Position numbers and translations under genes: made by a program. Source: Mugil cephalus (lineage: Eukaryota > Chordata > Actinopteri > Mugiliformes > Mugilidae). Taken from it: a stretch of 64,000 bases of DNA. The stretch's first letter is position 1. Every line of letters begins with the position of its first letter. The notes beneath the pieces were generated by a model. That model was given only the letters and a program-made list of their open reading frames with translations, had not been told where the DNA came from and did no database searches. Of this stretch, positions 39,501 through 58,817 are shown one piece after another. The DNA is taken from positions 9,007,501-9,071,500 of the forward strand of contig NC_061778.1 in NCBI RefSeq assembly GCF_022458985.1. Reading direction: 5' to 3'.

Positions 39501-41192
39501 GAGACAACCGTTCAAAAGGTTTGTTACTACAATACATCTCAGTCCAGGTGATGGTATACTCAATAAAAAAAGTAAAAGCAACAAACAAAACTCTCACTGC
39601 TTATATGCTGTTTATACTTCTGCATGAAGTTGATGCAGAGGCTACAGCGTCAATGCAGACCCTAACCTATAACTGACATGCACCTCCCCAGAAATGTAAC
39701 TACATGTCGTGGCGACACAGAACGCAAGAGCTGTGATTGGTCCGCTTAGTATTTCTGGCTGCTTTTTCATGTATGTGAATTTCAAAATTGATTGTCATTA
39801 TAAGTTTCAGTCAACAGGAAACTAAAATCAACCCGACTGGTGAAAAATACACACTGCCGACTAGCATCTGGGTGGCATTGTTACAGAGCAAGCCAGATGA
39901 CCGCACAAGTATAAATGGCCAGCATTGTTGTTGGCTATGTGCGTAAGTTACAGCATCAAGATCCCACAGTTACAGTTACAACACATCCTTGAGATAAAAT
40001 GTACAATTCTTAAACTGTCAATAACTGTGTGAACTGTCAGCTGTTGTAGAATTTATGAATTATCTCTACATTATCTTTGCTGCTTAAAAACATATGCTGG
40101 GCGTGTGGGCTGTAGTGTAGTTGAGGAGATCTTGGCCTGTGGACTTTACTTTGTGAAGCTTACGATGTTCATATGTTTTCAATATAGGTACTGATTTTTT
40201 TTTTTTTTTTTTTTTTGGCTAGCCCTTGTTTTGGTATTGCTCCAATTGGAGTACAGTGTGTAGACACAAAACGAGACCCACATTCTACATTTATATATGT
40301 TATTAACCTTGAGCTATATATACACATAATACGAATTAGATCTGTTGATTGAAATATCATAGTGAACCAACAACTGTAACCATGAAGGGACATAAACAGA
40401 TGTCTTAATACATCTCTGTCTTTATACTTGAAGCAGGATGTTTTCATTGCTGTATACTCTGTCCACTTTTGCAGCTGTTCATTGCTATCTTTGACATGTC
40501 TTTGACATCTATTTCCAATGCGTGACTCAAAAAATATCTGAAAATTTCCTTTGCAGCTATAACTTGGGAATGTCTTCTATATAACGTATTGTGACAGAAC
40601 CACATAAGACGCCGGTTGTAGATTTAGTGATATCTTTACGTCACTGCGTCAATTTTTATTTATAGCGTGCATTTTTAATGTAAAATGTGCTGATTTAAAA
40701 CTTCTATATAAAGTGACATGGATGCAAAACTTAAAGAGAGAGTTTGGAATAAATAAATGGGACATTTTCTAACAAGTAAATGTTTGCGATTTCTCTCCTG
40801 AGATATCTGGAAGATCTGATTGGTTCCTGGAGCTTTAAAAGGCGAAAGACAGACAGACAGACAGACCTGAGCAGGAGCAGGGCTCTGCACGCGATCCGAC
40901 GAAGACGCAAATAAAAGTTTTAAAATACTCGATTTACACGTGTCACGTTTTCTAATATACGAATCCATCCCAGGTGTCTTTACAAGAAACCTCAGCACGT
41001 GTGTTTGCAGAGGCCACGGGCTCAAGCTAACACCTGACGCCAGCTGTATCTCTTCGGATTTGAACGGCGCTTACCTTTGTTTTCTCTTTCAATTTCTCCT
41101 TTCGTCCGGTGCTTGCCATGTTTGTGTCCTTTGTTTTTTTGTTTATACGTGCCGGCTCTATGGCCTTGTTGTTTTTCCCCGTTCGCCACCAT
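30560..41192 (-). CDS. tsr1: TSR1, pre-40S ribosome maturation factor (15 coding exons)
   Basis: Nuclear/cytoplasmic assembly factor for the small ribosomal subunit in the Bms1/Tsr1 family. I traced 15 exons on the minus strand: 41075-41192, 39393-39496, 39070-39298, 38648-38782, 38072-38523, 37816-37960, 35077-35258, 33192-33400, 32948-33107, 32752-32862, 32527-32659, 31298-31414, 30998-31138, 30820-30894 and 30560-30738. They sum to 2490 bases (829 residues plus stop; human is 804), with GT-AG introns and every phase matching. The order is a Lys/Arg-rich N-terminus, a GTPase-like region with [19 protein letters not shown], the [17 protein letters not shown] segment, an acidic Asp/Glu-rich linker (exons 7-8), then [23 protein letters not shown] and the C-terminal [47 protein letters not shown] and WTYDPYVP blocks. 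A second in-frame ATG lies three codons upstream (41201). The 41192 ATG has the better Kozak context. Confidence 0.96.
31710..31910 (+). mobile_element. Non-autonomous inverted-repeat DNA element, copy D (in tsr1 intron 11)
   Basis: The left terminus gatcaggcataacattatga is followed by an unrelated T-rich patch and a GT run, then the 'caggctgcat' block, a G-rich stretch and the 'ggtctaggtgggtg' interior found in the other copies. The right end is missing. It sits antisense to tsr1. Confidence 0.65.
33545..33835 (+). mobile_element. Non-autonomous inverted-repeat DNA element, copy E (in tsr1 intron 7)
   Basis: Lacks the left end but keeps the interior ('tttgggtcctattg', 'acttgatcag', 'ggtctaggtgggtggtac', 'gaatgccaggtc') and a decayed right terminus (gtcgtaatgttgtggctgat). 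Antisense to tsr1. Confidence 0.65.
33836..35076. other. tsr1 intron 7, remainder
   Basis: Unique-looking intronic sequence with a short (AAT)n run at about 34497-34510. No exon or recognisable element was seen beyond copy E. Confidence 0.6.
35535..36200 (+). pseudogene. Decayed 3' ORF end of an RLE-type non-LTR retrotransposon
   Basis: Translation in shifting frames gives a C...H..TGC zinc-knuckle remnant, then [17 protein letters not shown], then (35718-35954) a restriction-like endonuclease segment with RPDLVLWS and [10 protein letters not shown]. After a frame change near 35940 it continues as [28 protein letters not shown] and LGIRGKEQR, and stops at 36193-36195. The PD...ELT pattern fits the PD-(D/E)XK endonuclease of R2/NeSL/Hero-like LINEs. 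At least one frameshift breaks it. It lies in tsr1 intron 6, antisense to the gene. Confidence 0.7.
36380..37238 (+). mobile_element. L2/CR1-like LINE 3' fragment (reverse transcriptase C-terminus and 3' UTR)
   Basis: Frame-broken translation yields a VDLRK...PP-like segment, [17 protein letters not shown], then [20 protein letters not shown] and further LINE reverse-transcriptase tail motifs. A 3' UTR follows, ending in 'tggccaataaagctgattctg', a tail typical of L2-like elements in fish. The element is 5' truncated and inactive. It sits directly downstream of the RLE-type fragment in tsr1 intron 6. Confidence 0.75.
37239..37560. repeat. Imperfect tandem duplication, about 2.3 units
   Basis: The phrases ctgctgtt(g/a)gctag(g/a)ct, 'ttacttc(c/t)gatc(c/t)tggcag' and 'gttgaagtgtagt(c/t)gcatgt' occur in the same order at about 37238-37345 and again at about 37351-37490. 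A partial third unit begins near 37509. Intronic and non-coding. Confidence 0.6.
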
Positions 41193-41290
41193 CTTCACCA
41201 TGTGGGGAAAAGTCAGCCTAAATTACTTCCGCACTCTCGCCGGCGTCATCATGACGAAGGCGTTGCGCCAGCTTTCCGGAAGCGGTTTTC
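41193..41290 (-). promoter_or_regulatory. tsr1 core promoter region
   Basis: A GCGGAAGT ETS-type site lies on the minus strand at 41225-41232, about 30 bases upstream of the first ATG. A TTCCGGAA palindrome and CpG-rich DNA lie just beyond. This layout is typical of TATA-less housekeeping promoters. The exact start site cannot be read. Confidence 0.45.
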
Positions 41291-43104
41291 TTAAAAATAA
41301 AAGCTTCGGAAATGGATATAAAATGGCTTCACTTATTTTTATACTTGTCATCCTAAAACACGGGGTGCATGAAAGGAAACGGACCTAACTAAGAATATAA
41401 ATAAAAGGAGTACATTATTTTTCTCAACGTATTTGACAGATGGTTAAGAAAGACACACTTGCTGAACAGAATAGACATTTTTTTGCCATTTGCACAGGTA
41501 CAATAAAGTACAGGTATGTTTTAATTCTCTTGCAAAGTTCCCTGAGTCAGTTTTTATTTTTTTATAAAAATAAAAAGATACATGTATAGCCAAAAGTGTG
41601 TAAATACAAAAAAATATATATAGTTTTCTTTTAGTATAATACAAAATGTGAATTGACATGGACACAAATAATACTTTATATGATGCGTAACATTTGTATG
41701 ATTAGACTGCTAGATGTTTTATTTATCACATGGGAAATTCAGTGTACAGTAGCAACATTACACAGAGATGGGACGAATTACAATCAGAAAAAAAGAAGAA
41801 AAAATACAGTAAAGGTTAGGTACAATGTGTAAAAAGTATGTATAAAATAAACAAATGCGTATATATAAACAATATACTGAGATTAAACCCACATGCACTC
41901 AAACCCACTTCTGAAAAGATGAATCACTTCTCTTTCAACATCGTATGAGATTTTATCTTATTTCTGATCAGCCTCTAATGAATCATCCTTTTCCGGTCAT
42001 ACACTTGTCTATACACAGGTCTGGAGTTGGAAACCTTGTCGTTACACGAGACACGCCCTCCGTTTAACTGGAACAATTAAAGAGAGGAAAAGAAAGTGAA
42101 AGAGAAAACAAGGGATGAGAAGACAACTCAGACTTTCTGTCACAGCTGCCACAGCCCAAATAGAGGTTACATCTTTTCCATTACGAGACAAGGTTCCTCC
42201 ACAGCATTATTTAGTTGCTTGATTGCTTTGTCTAACATTTTCTTACATGACAACAATACTCCGATGGGCGCCACTGCCAAAATCTTTTAACCTACTTTTG
42301 TAATAAGGAAGTGAAACTCTGTGTAGCCGAATACCAGTAATAAACTCACAGCCTTTCCCACTTTACAGAGAAAATTTGTAAGATTTGTTCATTTTTGAAG
42401 TAGAAAAGAAGAGATTTAGCCATGTGATTAGATTAGATATTTAATTTTTGCAGCTAATTTATTAAGCCATCACCAACATCATTATTGTCATCATTGTTGT
42501 TCGTCCTAAATTTTCAGTGAGAGTAGTAGTCATCTTCCAATAGCAACTGTGAAGTTATTGTACAGACTGATCATCTGTATCTAATGCTCAGATTCATAGA
42601 GAGCAGCTGACTTATATTCACTCCCTGTAAGGCAAAAGTGCATACTGCCTAATTCAAAGATGTAAGTATCATCTTTGCCTGAGGTGGAGTCCAATTTGCT
42701 TCAGATTAAACTTCAGAGACATTATCAGAAAAACAATTATGTGTTTAATTTCAGTGTTCCCCTATGACCTTCACATCTGTTAATGCTTGGCACAAAATAT
42801 ATCAAGGGAGCTGCTCAGTACCTGACTGTAGAACACTTACATTAGTATCATCTTGTGTGCAGGGTGATAGCAAATTAGCTTGTTATTTTATTTTGTTTAT
42901 TTTTATTATTTTATGCAAAAAAAAAAGAAAAGATGTAAAAAATATTCTTGAACAATATGGGTGTTGTATCATATCATTACAACCTATTTATACATTATGT
43001 GTGTAAATTTACATGATTCATTTATTTTAAAGAATGGGAAATATAGCCGTGTATCTTTAGATTCAGATAACGATAATTCTCTGAATCTAGTAAGTATTCT
43101 TCAA

Positions 43105-43445
43105 AAAGGCAGATAAAGCATGACCCATCATGCCTAGTGTCTACTGTACAAGCCTGTGGGGGTAGTGCTATGTTCTGGGGTTTCTACAGTTGCTCAAGTC
43201 TAGGCTCAGCAACGTTATGCCCAAAGAATGAGGTGAGCTCACTACCTGAATATACTGAATGACCAGGTAATTCCATCAATTTTTCTTCCCTGATGACATG
43301 GGCATATTCCAAATTAACAACGCCATGGTTCAGGGAGCATGAGACATCATTTTTACACATAGATTGGCCACCAGAGTCCAGACCTTAACCCTACTGAGAA
43401 TCATTGGGCTGTGCTGGAGAAGGCTTTGAACAGATATATGAGGAC
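43105..43445 (+). pseudogene. Degenerate Tc1/mariner transposase 3' fragment
   Basis: Conceptual translation with stops and frame slips gives GGSAMFWGFYS, a decayed catalytic-domain stretch and then DWPPESRP followed by a PY-ESLGC remnant. These correspond to the 'GGGSVMVWG' and 'WPPQSPDLNPIE.LW' blocks of Tc1-like transposases. No intact frame and no terminal repeats were found. Confidence 0.7.
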
Positions 43446-43529
43446 ATATATTTTTTATTATATAATTTTTACTTTTATACTTTCTTTTTTTCTTCTATTT
43501 TTTTTTCTCTAAATGTAGAATTATGAACT

Positions 43530-43602
43530 TGTTTTGAGTTTGAAGATAAGGGGTAGGACTAGAATTGTCACTGACTTCATCTTACTCCCTTTTCGAACAA
43601 AA
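43530..43602. repeat. Interspersed teleost repeat fragment
   Basis: The phrase 'aggggtaggactagaattgt' followed by 'acttcatcttactccctttt' and 'cgaac' matches a common fish repeat with diagnostic 'ggggtaggact...acttc.tcctactcc.tttt.gaac' wording. Assigned from memory only. Confidence 0.45.
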
Positions 43603-43955
43603 AATAACAAAAAAAAAACTTATATGGCCAGTCATTATTTTGCTGTCTTGTTATTTTAACATGTTCGAAATTAAGTCTAAAAATATTTAATACTAATCCA
43701 AAATACCTTGGACAAATTAAAACTCCATACCAAACAAAAACTGAAAAATTTCAACTCTTATTTTTGGTGGTGCTGTGATAAAATTTTTAGGGAAAAATTT
43801 TTTTGGGCACCCCTAAAAAATGGGCTAGACACGCCCATGGTTGTTTTAAATGTGCTATATAAATAAACTGGTGTGGTACTGCAAATTATATATTTATATA
43901 TATGATGTAGTTATTCCTTCCGGATAGATTACAAGTCTAATGTTTTCTTAAACTA

Positions 43956-44332
43956 TGCTCCAGTGTCTCCGCCTCTGGATGTTCTTGGGTCAGAGAGAGT
44001 TTACTGCAACAGGCAGGGCGGAACTGCTGCTGTTAGTAACTTAGTCAGCTACACACACACACACAGTCAACTCTCCCAGTTTAGGCGTCACTGTGCCAGT
44101 TTAAATCCTTCGTTTTTCTACGTTCATCGCGGACCCCCAACTCGTCTTGTTTGTGGGTGTTTTTTGGAGGTGTTTGAACTTCCCTCGCATTTTCCCCCCC
44201 GACGTGTTTTCCCGAAGGGAGGCGGCGGTGGAGGGCTTGGGGATCGGCAGCCATCTTTGGACCTGCCTGGGAGTGGGATCTGACTACTCTCTGGCACCCT
44301 AGCTACTTCAAGGGTGGGGATTTTAACCTACA
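43956..44332 (+). other. Probable taok1 5' non-coding exon and promoter-proximal DNA
   Basis: The sequence becomes GC- and CpG-rich here and ends in a strong donor, gtaagt, at 44333. This is the best-placed first exon for the taok1 transcript, whose first coding exon starts after an acceptor at 46941. The start boundary is a guess from composition, and other donors nearby (for example after 'cacacag' at about 44560) are possible. Confidence 0.4.
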
Positions 44333-46953
44333 GTAAGTCACCGATGCGGGCGTTATAATCGACTGACAGCGACAAGAACCTCGAGGATTTGGCGGAAGAA
44401 AGTGTCCCGGTGGGGATGAAACGGGAGGAAGACTCGAATAATCCCGATTTGGTGCGAATTACGCGACATTGTCCACAGCGCTGGGACCTGGCCTGTCAGA
44501 AGAAGGCTGAGTTAACTGAGAAGCTAACTGGCTAAGCTAACTTAGCAAACATCACACAGGTCAGCTCGCCAATGTGCCTTATTTTTTCTAACTCACACTC
44601 AGCCGTCATTTAATTTAACACTATCCGTGTAGTTGGTGAGCTGCTCACCAAGTGTTCAGCCTTTAAACACGACGTAAACACCGCTTTTGTGGGATTTCAT
44701 CATATGACACGTAACTTGGCCAGCGTTAAGTTTGGTTGTGAGGCTAACATCAACGTTGGCTGTTTTAATTTTTTTTTTTTTTTTTTGGGAGCTCCCTGAA
44801 ACGTTTCGAGTTGAGTATTTTTAGGTCGTTACATTTCATTTTAGCTTGGCTTTCTCGTGTGACACCTGACACAGTTGTTGGAAAGTGACAACTTTCAGCA
44901 AATCCTACTTTGTACGCTCTCTGATCCCCTCTCACAGGTAAACTCAGGGTAGAAAGCAGCAGGTAGGGCTTTTGGAGTTTCCTGAGTGGCCATGCCATGG
45001 TGAGAGATTATTTTAGAGCAGTAACAACATCGTATTCGTAAGTGTCAACCTCGTCCTTATATACAAACTCAAGCCAACTTCTCGTCCACCCCAGTTAAAT
45101 TCCTTTAATACAAGGCCTGCACATAAACATACACAGCCTGAAAGATTACAGTATAGTTTCTGTCGTTTGACCTGGCTGGTAAAGATAAAGGAAACAGTAG
45201 GCTTTGTGTTTATTTTGCTATGGATTGGTGTGCCAAAAGGGAAAAAAAAAAAAAAGGAAACGACTTAGCTGACCTACTGATAAGTTAAAATGGTGTGCTG
45301 ATTACTTAAAGGGGATTTAAAGGTTTTATTTTACTGTCTTGGATTGCGGTGTGCGTATGAAGGCATGTCATTGTTGTTTTGTCAAAGAAGACGGAGATAA
45401 CCACTGGTTAAAATGCTCACCAGGGCCCATTCCTAACCTCCCCACGGCTGTGCGAACAGGAAATGCTGAGAAATGCAGTGCAGTGAGGGCATACATTGGG
45501 AATTCCAGCCCTGAAGCTTTGTTGTCCTGTCCTGCTGCATTCTTATACATATGTGTCTTTCAGTGTGTGTGTGTGTGTGTGTGTCGCGGAACGCAAGGGC
45601 GTTTTTTTTTTTTTTTCTTTTTCTGTTTTTTGAAGGTATCAGTTATCATCACTCACTTTTGTGCTCACGTGTCCACAGTCTGAAAATGCCATCATGAGAT
45701 ATGACAACAAGGCTCATTCATGAGCAACAATGTAGTAAAGAACAATGGCAATAGAGGGGCACAGTCCCACATGGTAATGAGGCTTTATTTCAGGGCCGTG
45801 GCTGCGTCTGTGTAGAATAGTGAGTTGTTCAGTGTTGTTGTCAGACAAAAGATGTCTGCTTGAACTGGGGGCTGTTTCTCCCAGGCTGGGAAAAGAAGTC
45901 TTGTGACTCTAGCGTCAGCCATGCATCTGTTTGCAACTGATCATCTGAGCCGCATGGACTCAGTAAACTTTCCTCTGTGATCTTTTACAGTCTGGTGTTA
46001 CAGCGGTAAAGCTGTGTAAAAAAATATTTAATAGTTAAAAGCCTGAGAGCGGCGTTGCGGCTTAATCCTATATTCTTTCCATTTGTGTAATTTCAAAAGT
46101 TGAATTCATTTTTAAAAAAAACGAATGTTATCTAGTAATACAGCTGCTTTTGCTTTTATATGCTTTTAAGATTAAGTTAATCCACACAACGTACAGCTTT
46201 TTTAATGAGCTTTTTTGAAATAAGTGACCTTTGACTGTTCCCAGTGAGATGCGCTATGTTTTAATAATATGTCTTCATTGTATTTTGATGGTCCTTTGAA
46301 CCGTGAAAATCAGCGCATGTCTCTCGAGTATTGACAGGTGTAGCAAGCAGTGCTATCGCTGGAATGCTTTGTTCCACATCAGGCATCATTCACACACTGA
46401 AGTGTCTCATTGTTGTTACCTCAGCGTCTTTGTCCAAACTGGAGACAACTGTCAGCTGCAATCCTCCTCACATCCGTCTGTCTCTACATACCCGTCTCTA
46501 AAGGTGTGAGGCGAGGTCTGTCAGGACATAGCCCACTGGTTTCAATACTATAGTCGCTGTTTCTATGGAAACAGGAGACTTATCCCCTGCTACCTCAGGA
46601 TGGTCATACCGCACTTTTGCCCGTGGCGTCACGGTGCAGCTCGTCTCGCTCGAGTCATCGGGCTCAAATATAACACTGTTACATCAATAACATAACATTA
46701 ATAATATTCAAGCATAACAACACCAGTGTAACATATTAGCGATGCAAGTAATGCAAACAAATAAACCATTCTTGGAGCACAGTGCACTTCACCAATTAAT
46801 TTCTTATGACAAATAACGAATCCCTGTAATTAATGGGGATGCATTAATATATTAAGTCATGTGTCTATGTTAGTGGTAATTAAAGTGTACTCATTCTTGT
46901 TTCTCTTGTCTTTTTTTTTATTATTATTATTTTTGTTATAGCTCTGAACACAC

Positions 46954-54347
<7,394 letters not shown>

Positions 54348-57300
54348 ATCCTGGAGTCAGTTTGAGCGTGGAGATGTAGAGTCCAACAAACACAACACAA
54401 CAGAGGACTGGCTGAGCCCTGCCGCCATGTCTTTCTCTGTGACACTACCCCACCATTTCTCCCATGTACAGGTGTGGATGTGTGATGAAATAAATGTTGC
54501 TCAGGTCAAAAGGGCTGGAGAAGGCACAGCCCGTCCAATGGCAGTTTATTGGCACACATGCAGATCCTTAAATTATGTTACATAGGCAATTTCAGAGTCA
54601 ACAGGTTACTTCCATTTGTTTTTATTTACAGTCTCTCCTGCAAAGGATTTTTTTTTTTTTTTTTTTTATAAAGTTTGTGCTATTCACAGCCATTGCTCTA
54701 ATTTTGCACATGAAACACTGTTGGAAAAAAAAGCCTTTGACATGTGTTAAATATGTCTTCAGTAATGTGGAATCAAACAATCACAGAAAACCTATTTTAT
54801 TAACTCCCCCTTCACTCTCCCCTCGCATATATTCAGTCATGATACTGGCCAGTCCTCTGACACAGCAGCCCTGATGGAAGATGCTTTGCTGTTGTGATAC
54901 CAGCCTGCTGTAATGGTCATTTATTAGGTCACCCCAACCCCCCAACCCCCCAACCCCCCAGGACCCTGGTCATCAACCAAACCGAGAGCCAAATAAACTA
55001 ATTTTAACAGTTTCGGGTGTACGCTACAACACTACTACAGTGCCTTTTTAACTTTTGATAATTGAAATTACACTCAGATGTTTATAGTTTTAATGTTTTA
55101 AATTCCACCTAGAGTATAAGAGTAGTTCAGTCCGTTTTTCCTTTTTTTTTTTTTTTTTAACGTTCGATTAGGTTCAAATGTCCCGGATATCTTTCTCACG
55201 TTTATACATGGACGGTGTAAACAGTAATATGGGTTTAAGTCGCACAAATGTTGGGAAGTACTTGTGTTACTTGTGCATATCAGTCTTTAGGTGGTACTCT
55301 AGAAGTAAACCTGGAAACTTAAATATCACAGAGAATGTGACTGTACACGTTCACAGGAGACTCATTGGCCTTTGAAAACAATCCTACTATTGATCTGTTC
55401 ATTTTTTTATTAGTGCCTTTTAAAACTGCTGCCTTTTTCAAAGCACTTTATACAGCTAAATGTGTATAAAACATATATTCAACTTTTTTTTTTTTTTTTT
55501 TTTTGCAAAGCGCCTGGTGGATGAATGTTTCATCGGTACGTATGTAGTTAAGTTTAAGAGTCGAACTTAACCTGTACTGTGATTTAGTTTTTTGATTGTT
55601 GTTGTTTTGTTTTTTTTTTATTAGAGCAATTTACCAAGTACAAACAACACCTAGGTTATGGCAACCTACACTACGTAAATTAAAACATTTATCCCCCATT
55701 CTTCAGCTTCTACAGTGTTTTGAAAGCATTGATCATCTTGTGAGTTTATGCAGAATTTGAATTGAACAGAGTATGTGTGGATGCTGCAGTTTTTTTTTTC
55801 TTTTTATTATTTTATTTTTTTGTTGTTGTTGTTGTTTTACAACAGTTTTCCTAAAACTAAAACGGAACTGAGTTTAATGAGTTCATTGCGTGCTTGCAGG
55901 TAATTGACCATGACAGCAGGCTTGGCACTACTAAATAAAAAACACACTGTTGAAAACATTTAAGGCCCAGATAAGCAACACTAAGATCGTAAAAGGTGCT
56001 ATAAGTTATAATTGCTATGCCATCTCATTAAGGACCCTAAAACGAGGGAGACTGAATTAAGCACATGCTTGCATGAAAACATTGTAGTGTAGAAATGGAA
56101 ATGTCAAACTAAGTCAACGCACATGCTGTAAAGAAAGAAAAGTACAAAAACAGCCAAATACAAAATTCAATGTGGCAAAAAGCACTTAGGTATTCCTTTA
56201 CAGCTTTAACCATTTTCTGTCTTCTCTTCGATTTGCAGTTGAGTTGTTTCAAGCTAGAACACACTGAGAATATAAAAAGGCTTAATTTAAAAGGACTTTA
56301 AAGATAATTCTCCAGAGAGAATAAAGATATATGCTCCCCAGAATCGCAAAGCTGGAGTAACATACGTGTGTGTGAGTGTTTTATTAAAGAAGAATTTTAA
56401 AAAAACTCACGTCTAAGAAAAAAATATTTTCTAAAATTAATATAACTGGGAAAAAGCTTTCTCACTCGGTCAAAATGCCTCGTGTCCCTGTATTTACCGT
56501 TACCGTCTCTGGTAAACGCCACTGGCCATCACTAAACATTGCCCCTGCATACTTCATTCTCCCCCTGACTTTACACTTTTAGCCATTTGTCCCCATTCCA
56601 CTCTTGGTTCGGAGCCACTTGTTCAGATGCTGGCTCTTCCTGAATGTTGTTCTTTAATATATTCCTATCAGAAATGTGGACACAAAAATGCTGGGATCGT
56701 TTCCTCTAGTGTATATATCCTGCCTAGAAATTCTACATTATATCAATTTACATATGGTGTCATCCCAAAACTCTTGTTCTTTTTTGTATGTCAACTGATT
56801 AGCTCCAGCTACTGTAACACAACAAGTTATATTCTGCATTTTTTTCCCCCCTGATTTGTTTATATTTGGTAAAGAAAATGAGAATGTATTTATCGTTATT
56901 GAATTCTTACCAGTCAAATGTCATGGCTAGGAGTTTGAATGTTAGGTCAATCAAACCTCACGTACATGCCAACGTTAAGTTTATACGGAAACATTTTTGT
57001 TCGCTTTTACGTCATGGTTGCATGTGAGGGAATGTGGATGTTGTTGTGAGTTATAAAACCTCTCCACCAGCCGGGATTTTGTTTTATTTTTTAATATTTT
57101 ACTGTTTTATTTTGATGTCAGATTTTCTCCTACTGACTGAAAGCATGTGGGATACTGAATGAGAGTCGGGCAACAGAAAATAGCGATCCTAGCTATGGTC
57201 AAACACTGTGCCATACCAGAGTTGCCAAGCCCAGACACCACTGCATTTGTTTTAACCTATCATTGGGCTGACCACATGAAATGTATGAAACATAAAAAGA

Positions 57301-57660
57301 AAGTTGGTTCTGGACTAGTGGCCAAAGTTTAAAAAGGCTTGAAGAGATGACGGGGTGACAGGCAAGAAAAGATATTGCATTTCTCTGAAGATGTCAGTAT
57401 TCTTTGGCACATTACCACTACAACTCATAACCTGTATTAAAATGTATAGATGGTGGAACATGTTGTTGAATGTCAGAGAGATTATGAAGATGCTACATAA
57501 GAGATGGTAAAGTACTAAAAGTGGATTTAAATTGTGTATAAAGGTTGATAAAAAAGAATAAAAATAGGATCAAATTTACTATGTTTGTATTGTATTTACC
57601 AATGTGTTGGCAGAGGGATATTGAACAGAAATCAGCTGTAATAAAGTAATTTTAGTATAA
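54348..57660 (+). other. taok1 3' UTR
   Basis: A non-coding stretch of 3.3 kb runs from the taok1 stop to a polyadenylation signal AATAAA at 57640-57645. An earlier AATAAA at 54992-54997 could give a short-UTR form. It includes a (CCCCAAC)n-like run at about 54930-54960 and long T tracts. No ORF in it shows domain or splice support. Confidence 0.7.
57640..57645 (+). terminator. Distal taok1 polyadenylation signal
   Basis: AATAAA is followed within about 30 bases by GT-rich DNA (cttgtgtgtttt at 57666), a typical downstream element. It is the last such signal before the next gene's promoter. Confidence 0.6.
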
Positions 57661-58201
57661 CTTGCCTTGTGTGTTTTATTATCTATCATGCTACCCTTGA
57701 TAGTATGAGTAAATTAAAGCTGTAACACTGAGTATTTAGTATGTAGTTTTTAAATTATTTTTTAACTTTTTTGTTGCTTTTCTTTTTTGTATTTTTACAG
57801 TTTATGAAGACTAGTACAAAAACTGCTGTCATGAAAATGATCAGCGTTAACGTAGGACGATGATATATGTGGAAAAAAGTGACAGAACAAGAACAGTGCT
57901 TTCATTTTGAGAGCAATATGCAATTTATACTACTGCTTATATAAATTATGCATTAGCCATTAGATAAGGTTAGTCTCAATTTCATTTATTTTTATAGAAT
58001 AGTTCAAATCATCAGACTACTTATCATATTCAAACAGCTTGAGAGACTTAAGAAATTAGTTATTACTTTTGTGAATAAGTGAAGAAAGGTTGATATTTTT
58101 CGTTTATGAATTTTAAAAAATCGCACATACAACTTCAATCTACAAGTCCAAAAGCCTTATTTGTAGAATTTTAATAATAAAATAAATATGCCAAACTACA
58201 T

Positions 58202-58560
58202 AAGCCCTAAGTAGTCACGCATTCACACATTATTTCCTCTGTTTGACTGTGATAACGAGTTAATTTCTTCTGTTTTCTCGAGATCTCGAGTTATTTATCT
58301 GATTATCTTGGGAAAACGAGCTTTGTTTTTTTTGGCAAACATTAAAGCACAAAAGAACTGGCTCACCTTACAGTAGGCCTATCACATTAGGCTTTTATTA
58401 TTATTGTTATTACTCACATTAGTGTTCAGGGCATCCATCAGTCAGCATGGCAGGTCATGTATGACAGAACTCTAATAAAATATCGAGGAAACAGGAAAAA
58501 AACTCGTTATCACGGGAAAACAGGAAATAATACGTATGAATGCATGGCCGCTTAGGGCTT
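58202..58560. mobile_element. MITE with long terminal inverted repeats (about 65-75 bp)
   Basis: Left end aagccctaagtagtcacgca, then attatttcct and gtgataacgagtt. Read from the right on the other strand, it gives aagccctaagcggccatgca, then attatttcctg and gtgataacgagtt. The two arms match over roughly 65-75 bases with few differences. The interior has a perfect 14-base palindrome at 58277-58290 (CTCGAGATCTCGAG) and no coding frame. It lies immediately upstream of the next gene's promoter. Confidence 0.8.
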
Positions 58561-58631
58561 CCATATCAAACATCTGTCTTTAACGTAATAATAACAAAAA
58601 AGTCAACTGAGCTTTGCAACTTTAACCATAC

Positions 58632-58639
58632 TGACGTCA
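58632..58639. promoter_or_regulatory. Consensus CRE (TGACGTCA)
   Basis: A perfect palindromic CREB/ATF site in CpG-containing DNA. It lies about 120-190 bases upstream of the possible first-exon donors of the microprotein gene, so it is a plausible promoter element of that gene. Confidence 0.5.
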
Positions 58640-58817
58640 CTGCGTTGGGTTCGCGTAAAAAGGCCCGAGGAGGCCTCTGCAGGTCCGCGGACCACAGCTT
58701 CAACCCACGCAATCACTGCCTCCAGAGGCGGATGTGATATGTGACGAGCATTGTAAACAAAAGTGAGTGTTTAGCTCGGGTGGACAAGGTATGCCGTCTC
58801 AGGAGTCTCTGGCTTGA
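58640..58817 (+). other. Probable 5' non-coding exon of the 69-residue membrane protein gene
   Basis: CpG-rich DNA with three possible donors: gtgagt at 58763, gtatgc at 58789 and gtaagt at 58818. One of these must pair with the acceptor at 59493 if the gene has a split leader. I cannot choose between them; gtaagt is the best consensus. Confidence 0.4.

Larger units (their letters stand above)
41291..43955. other. Intergenic region between divergent tsr1 and taok1
   Basis: AT-rich, with no recognisable exon. It contains a Tc1-like transposase relic (43105-43445), a repeat fragment (43530-43600) and poly-T/A tracts. Confidence 0.6.
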
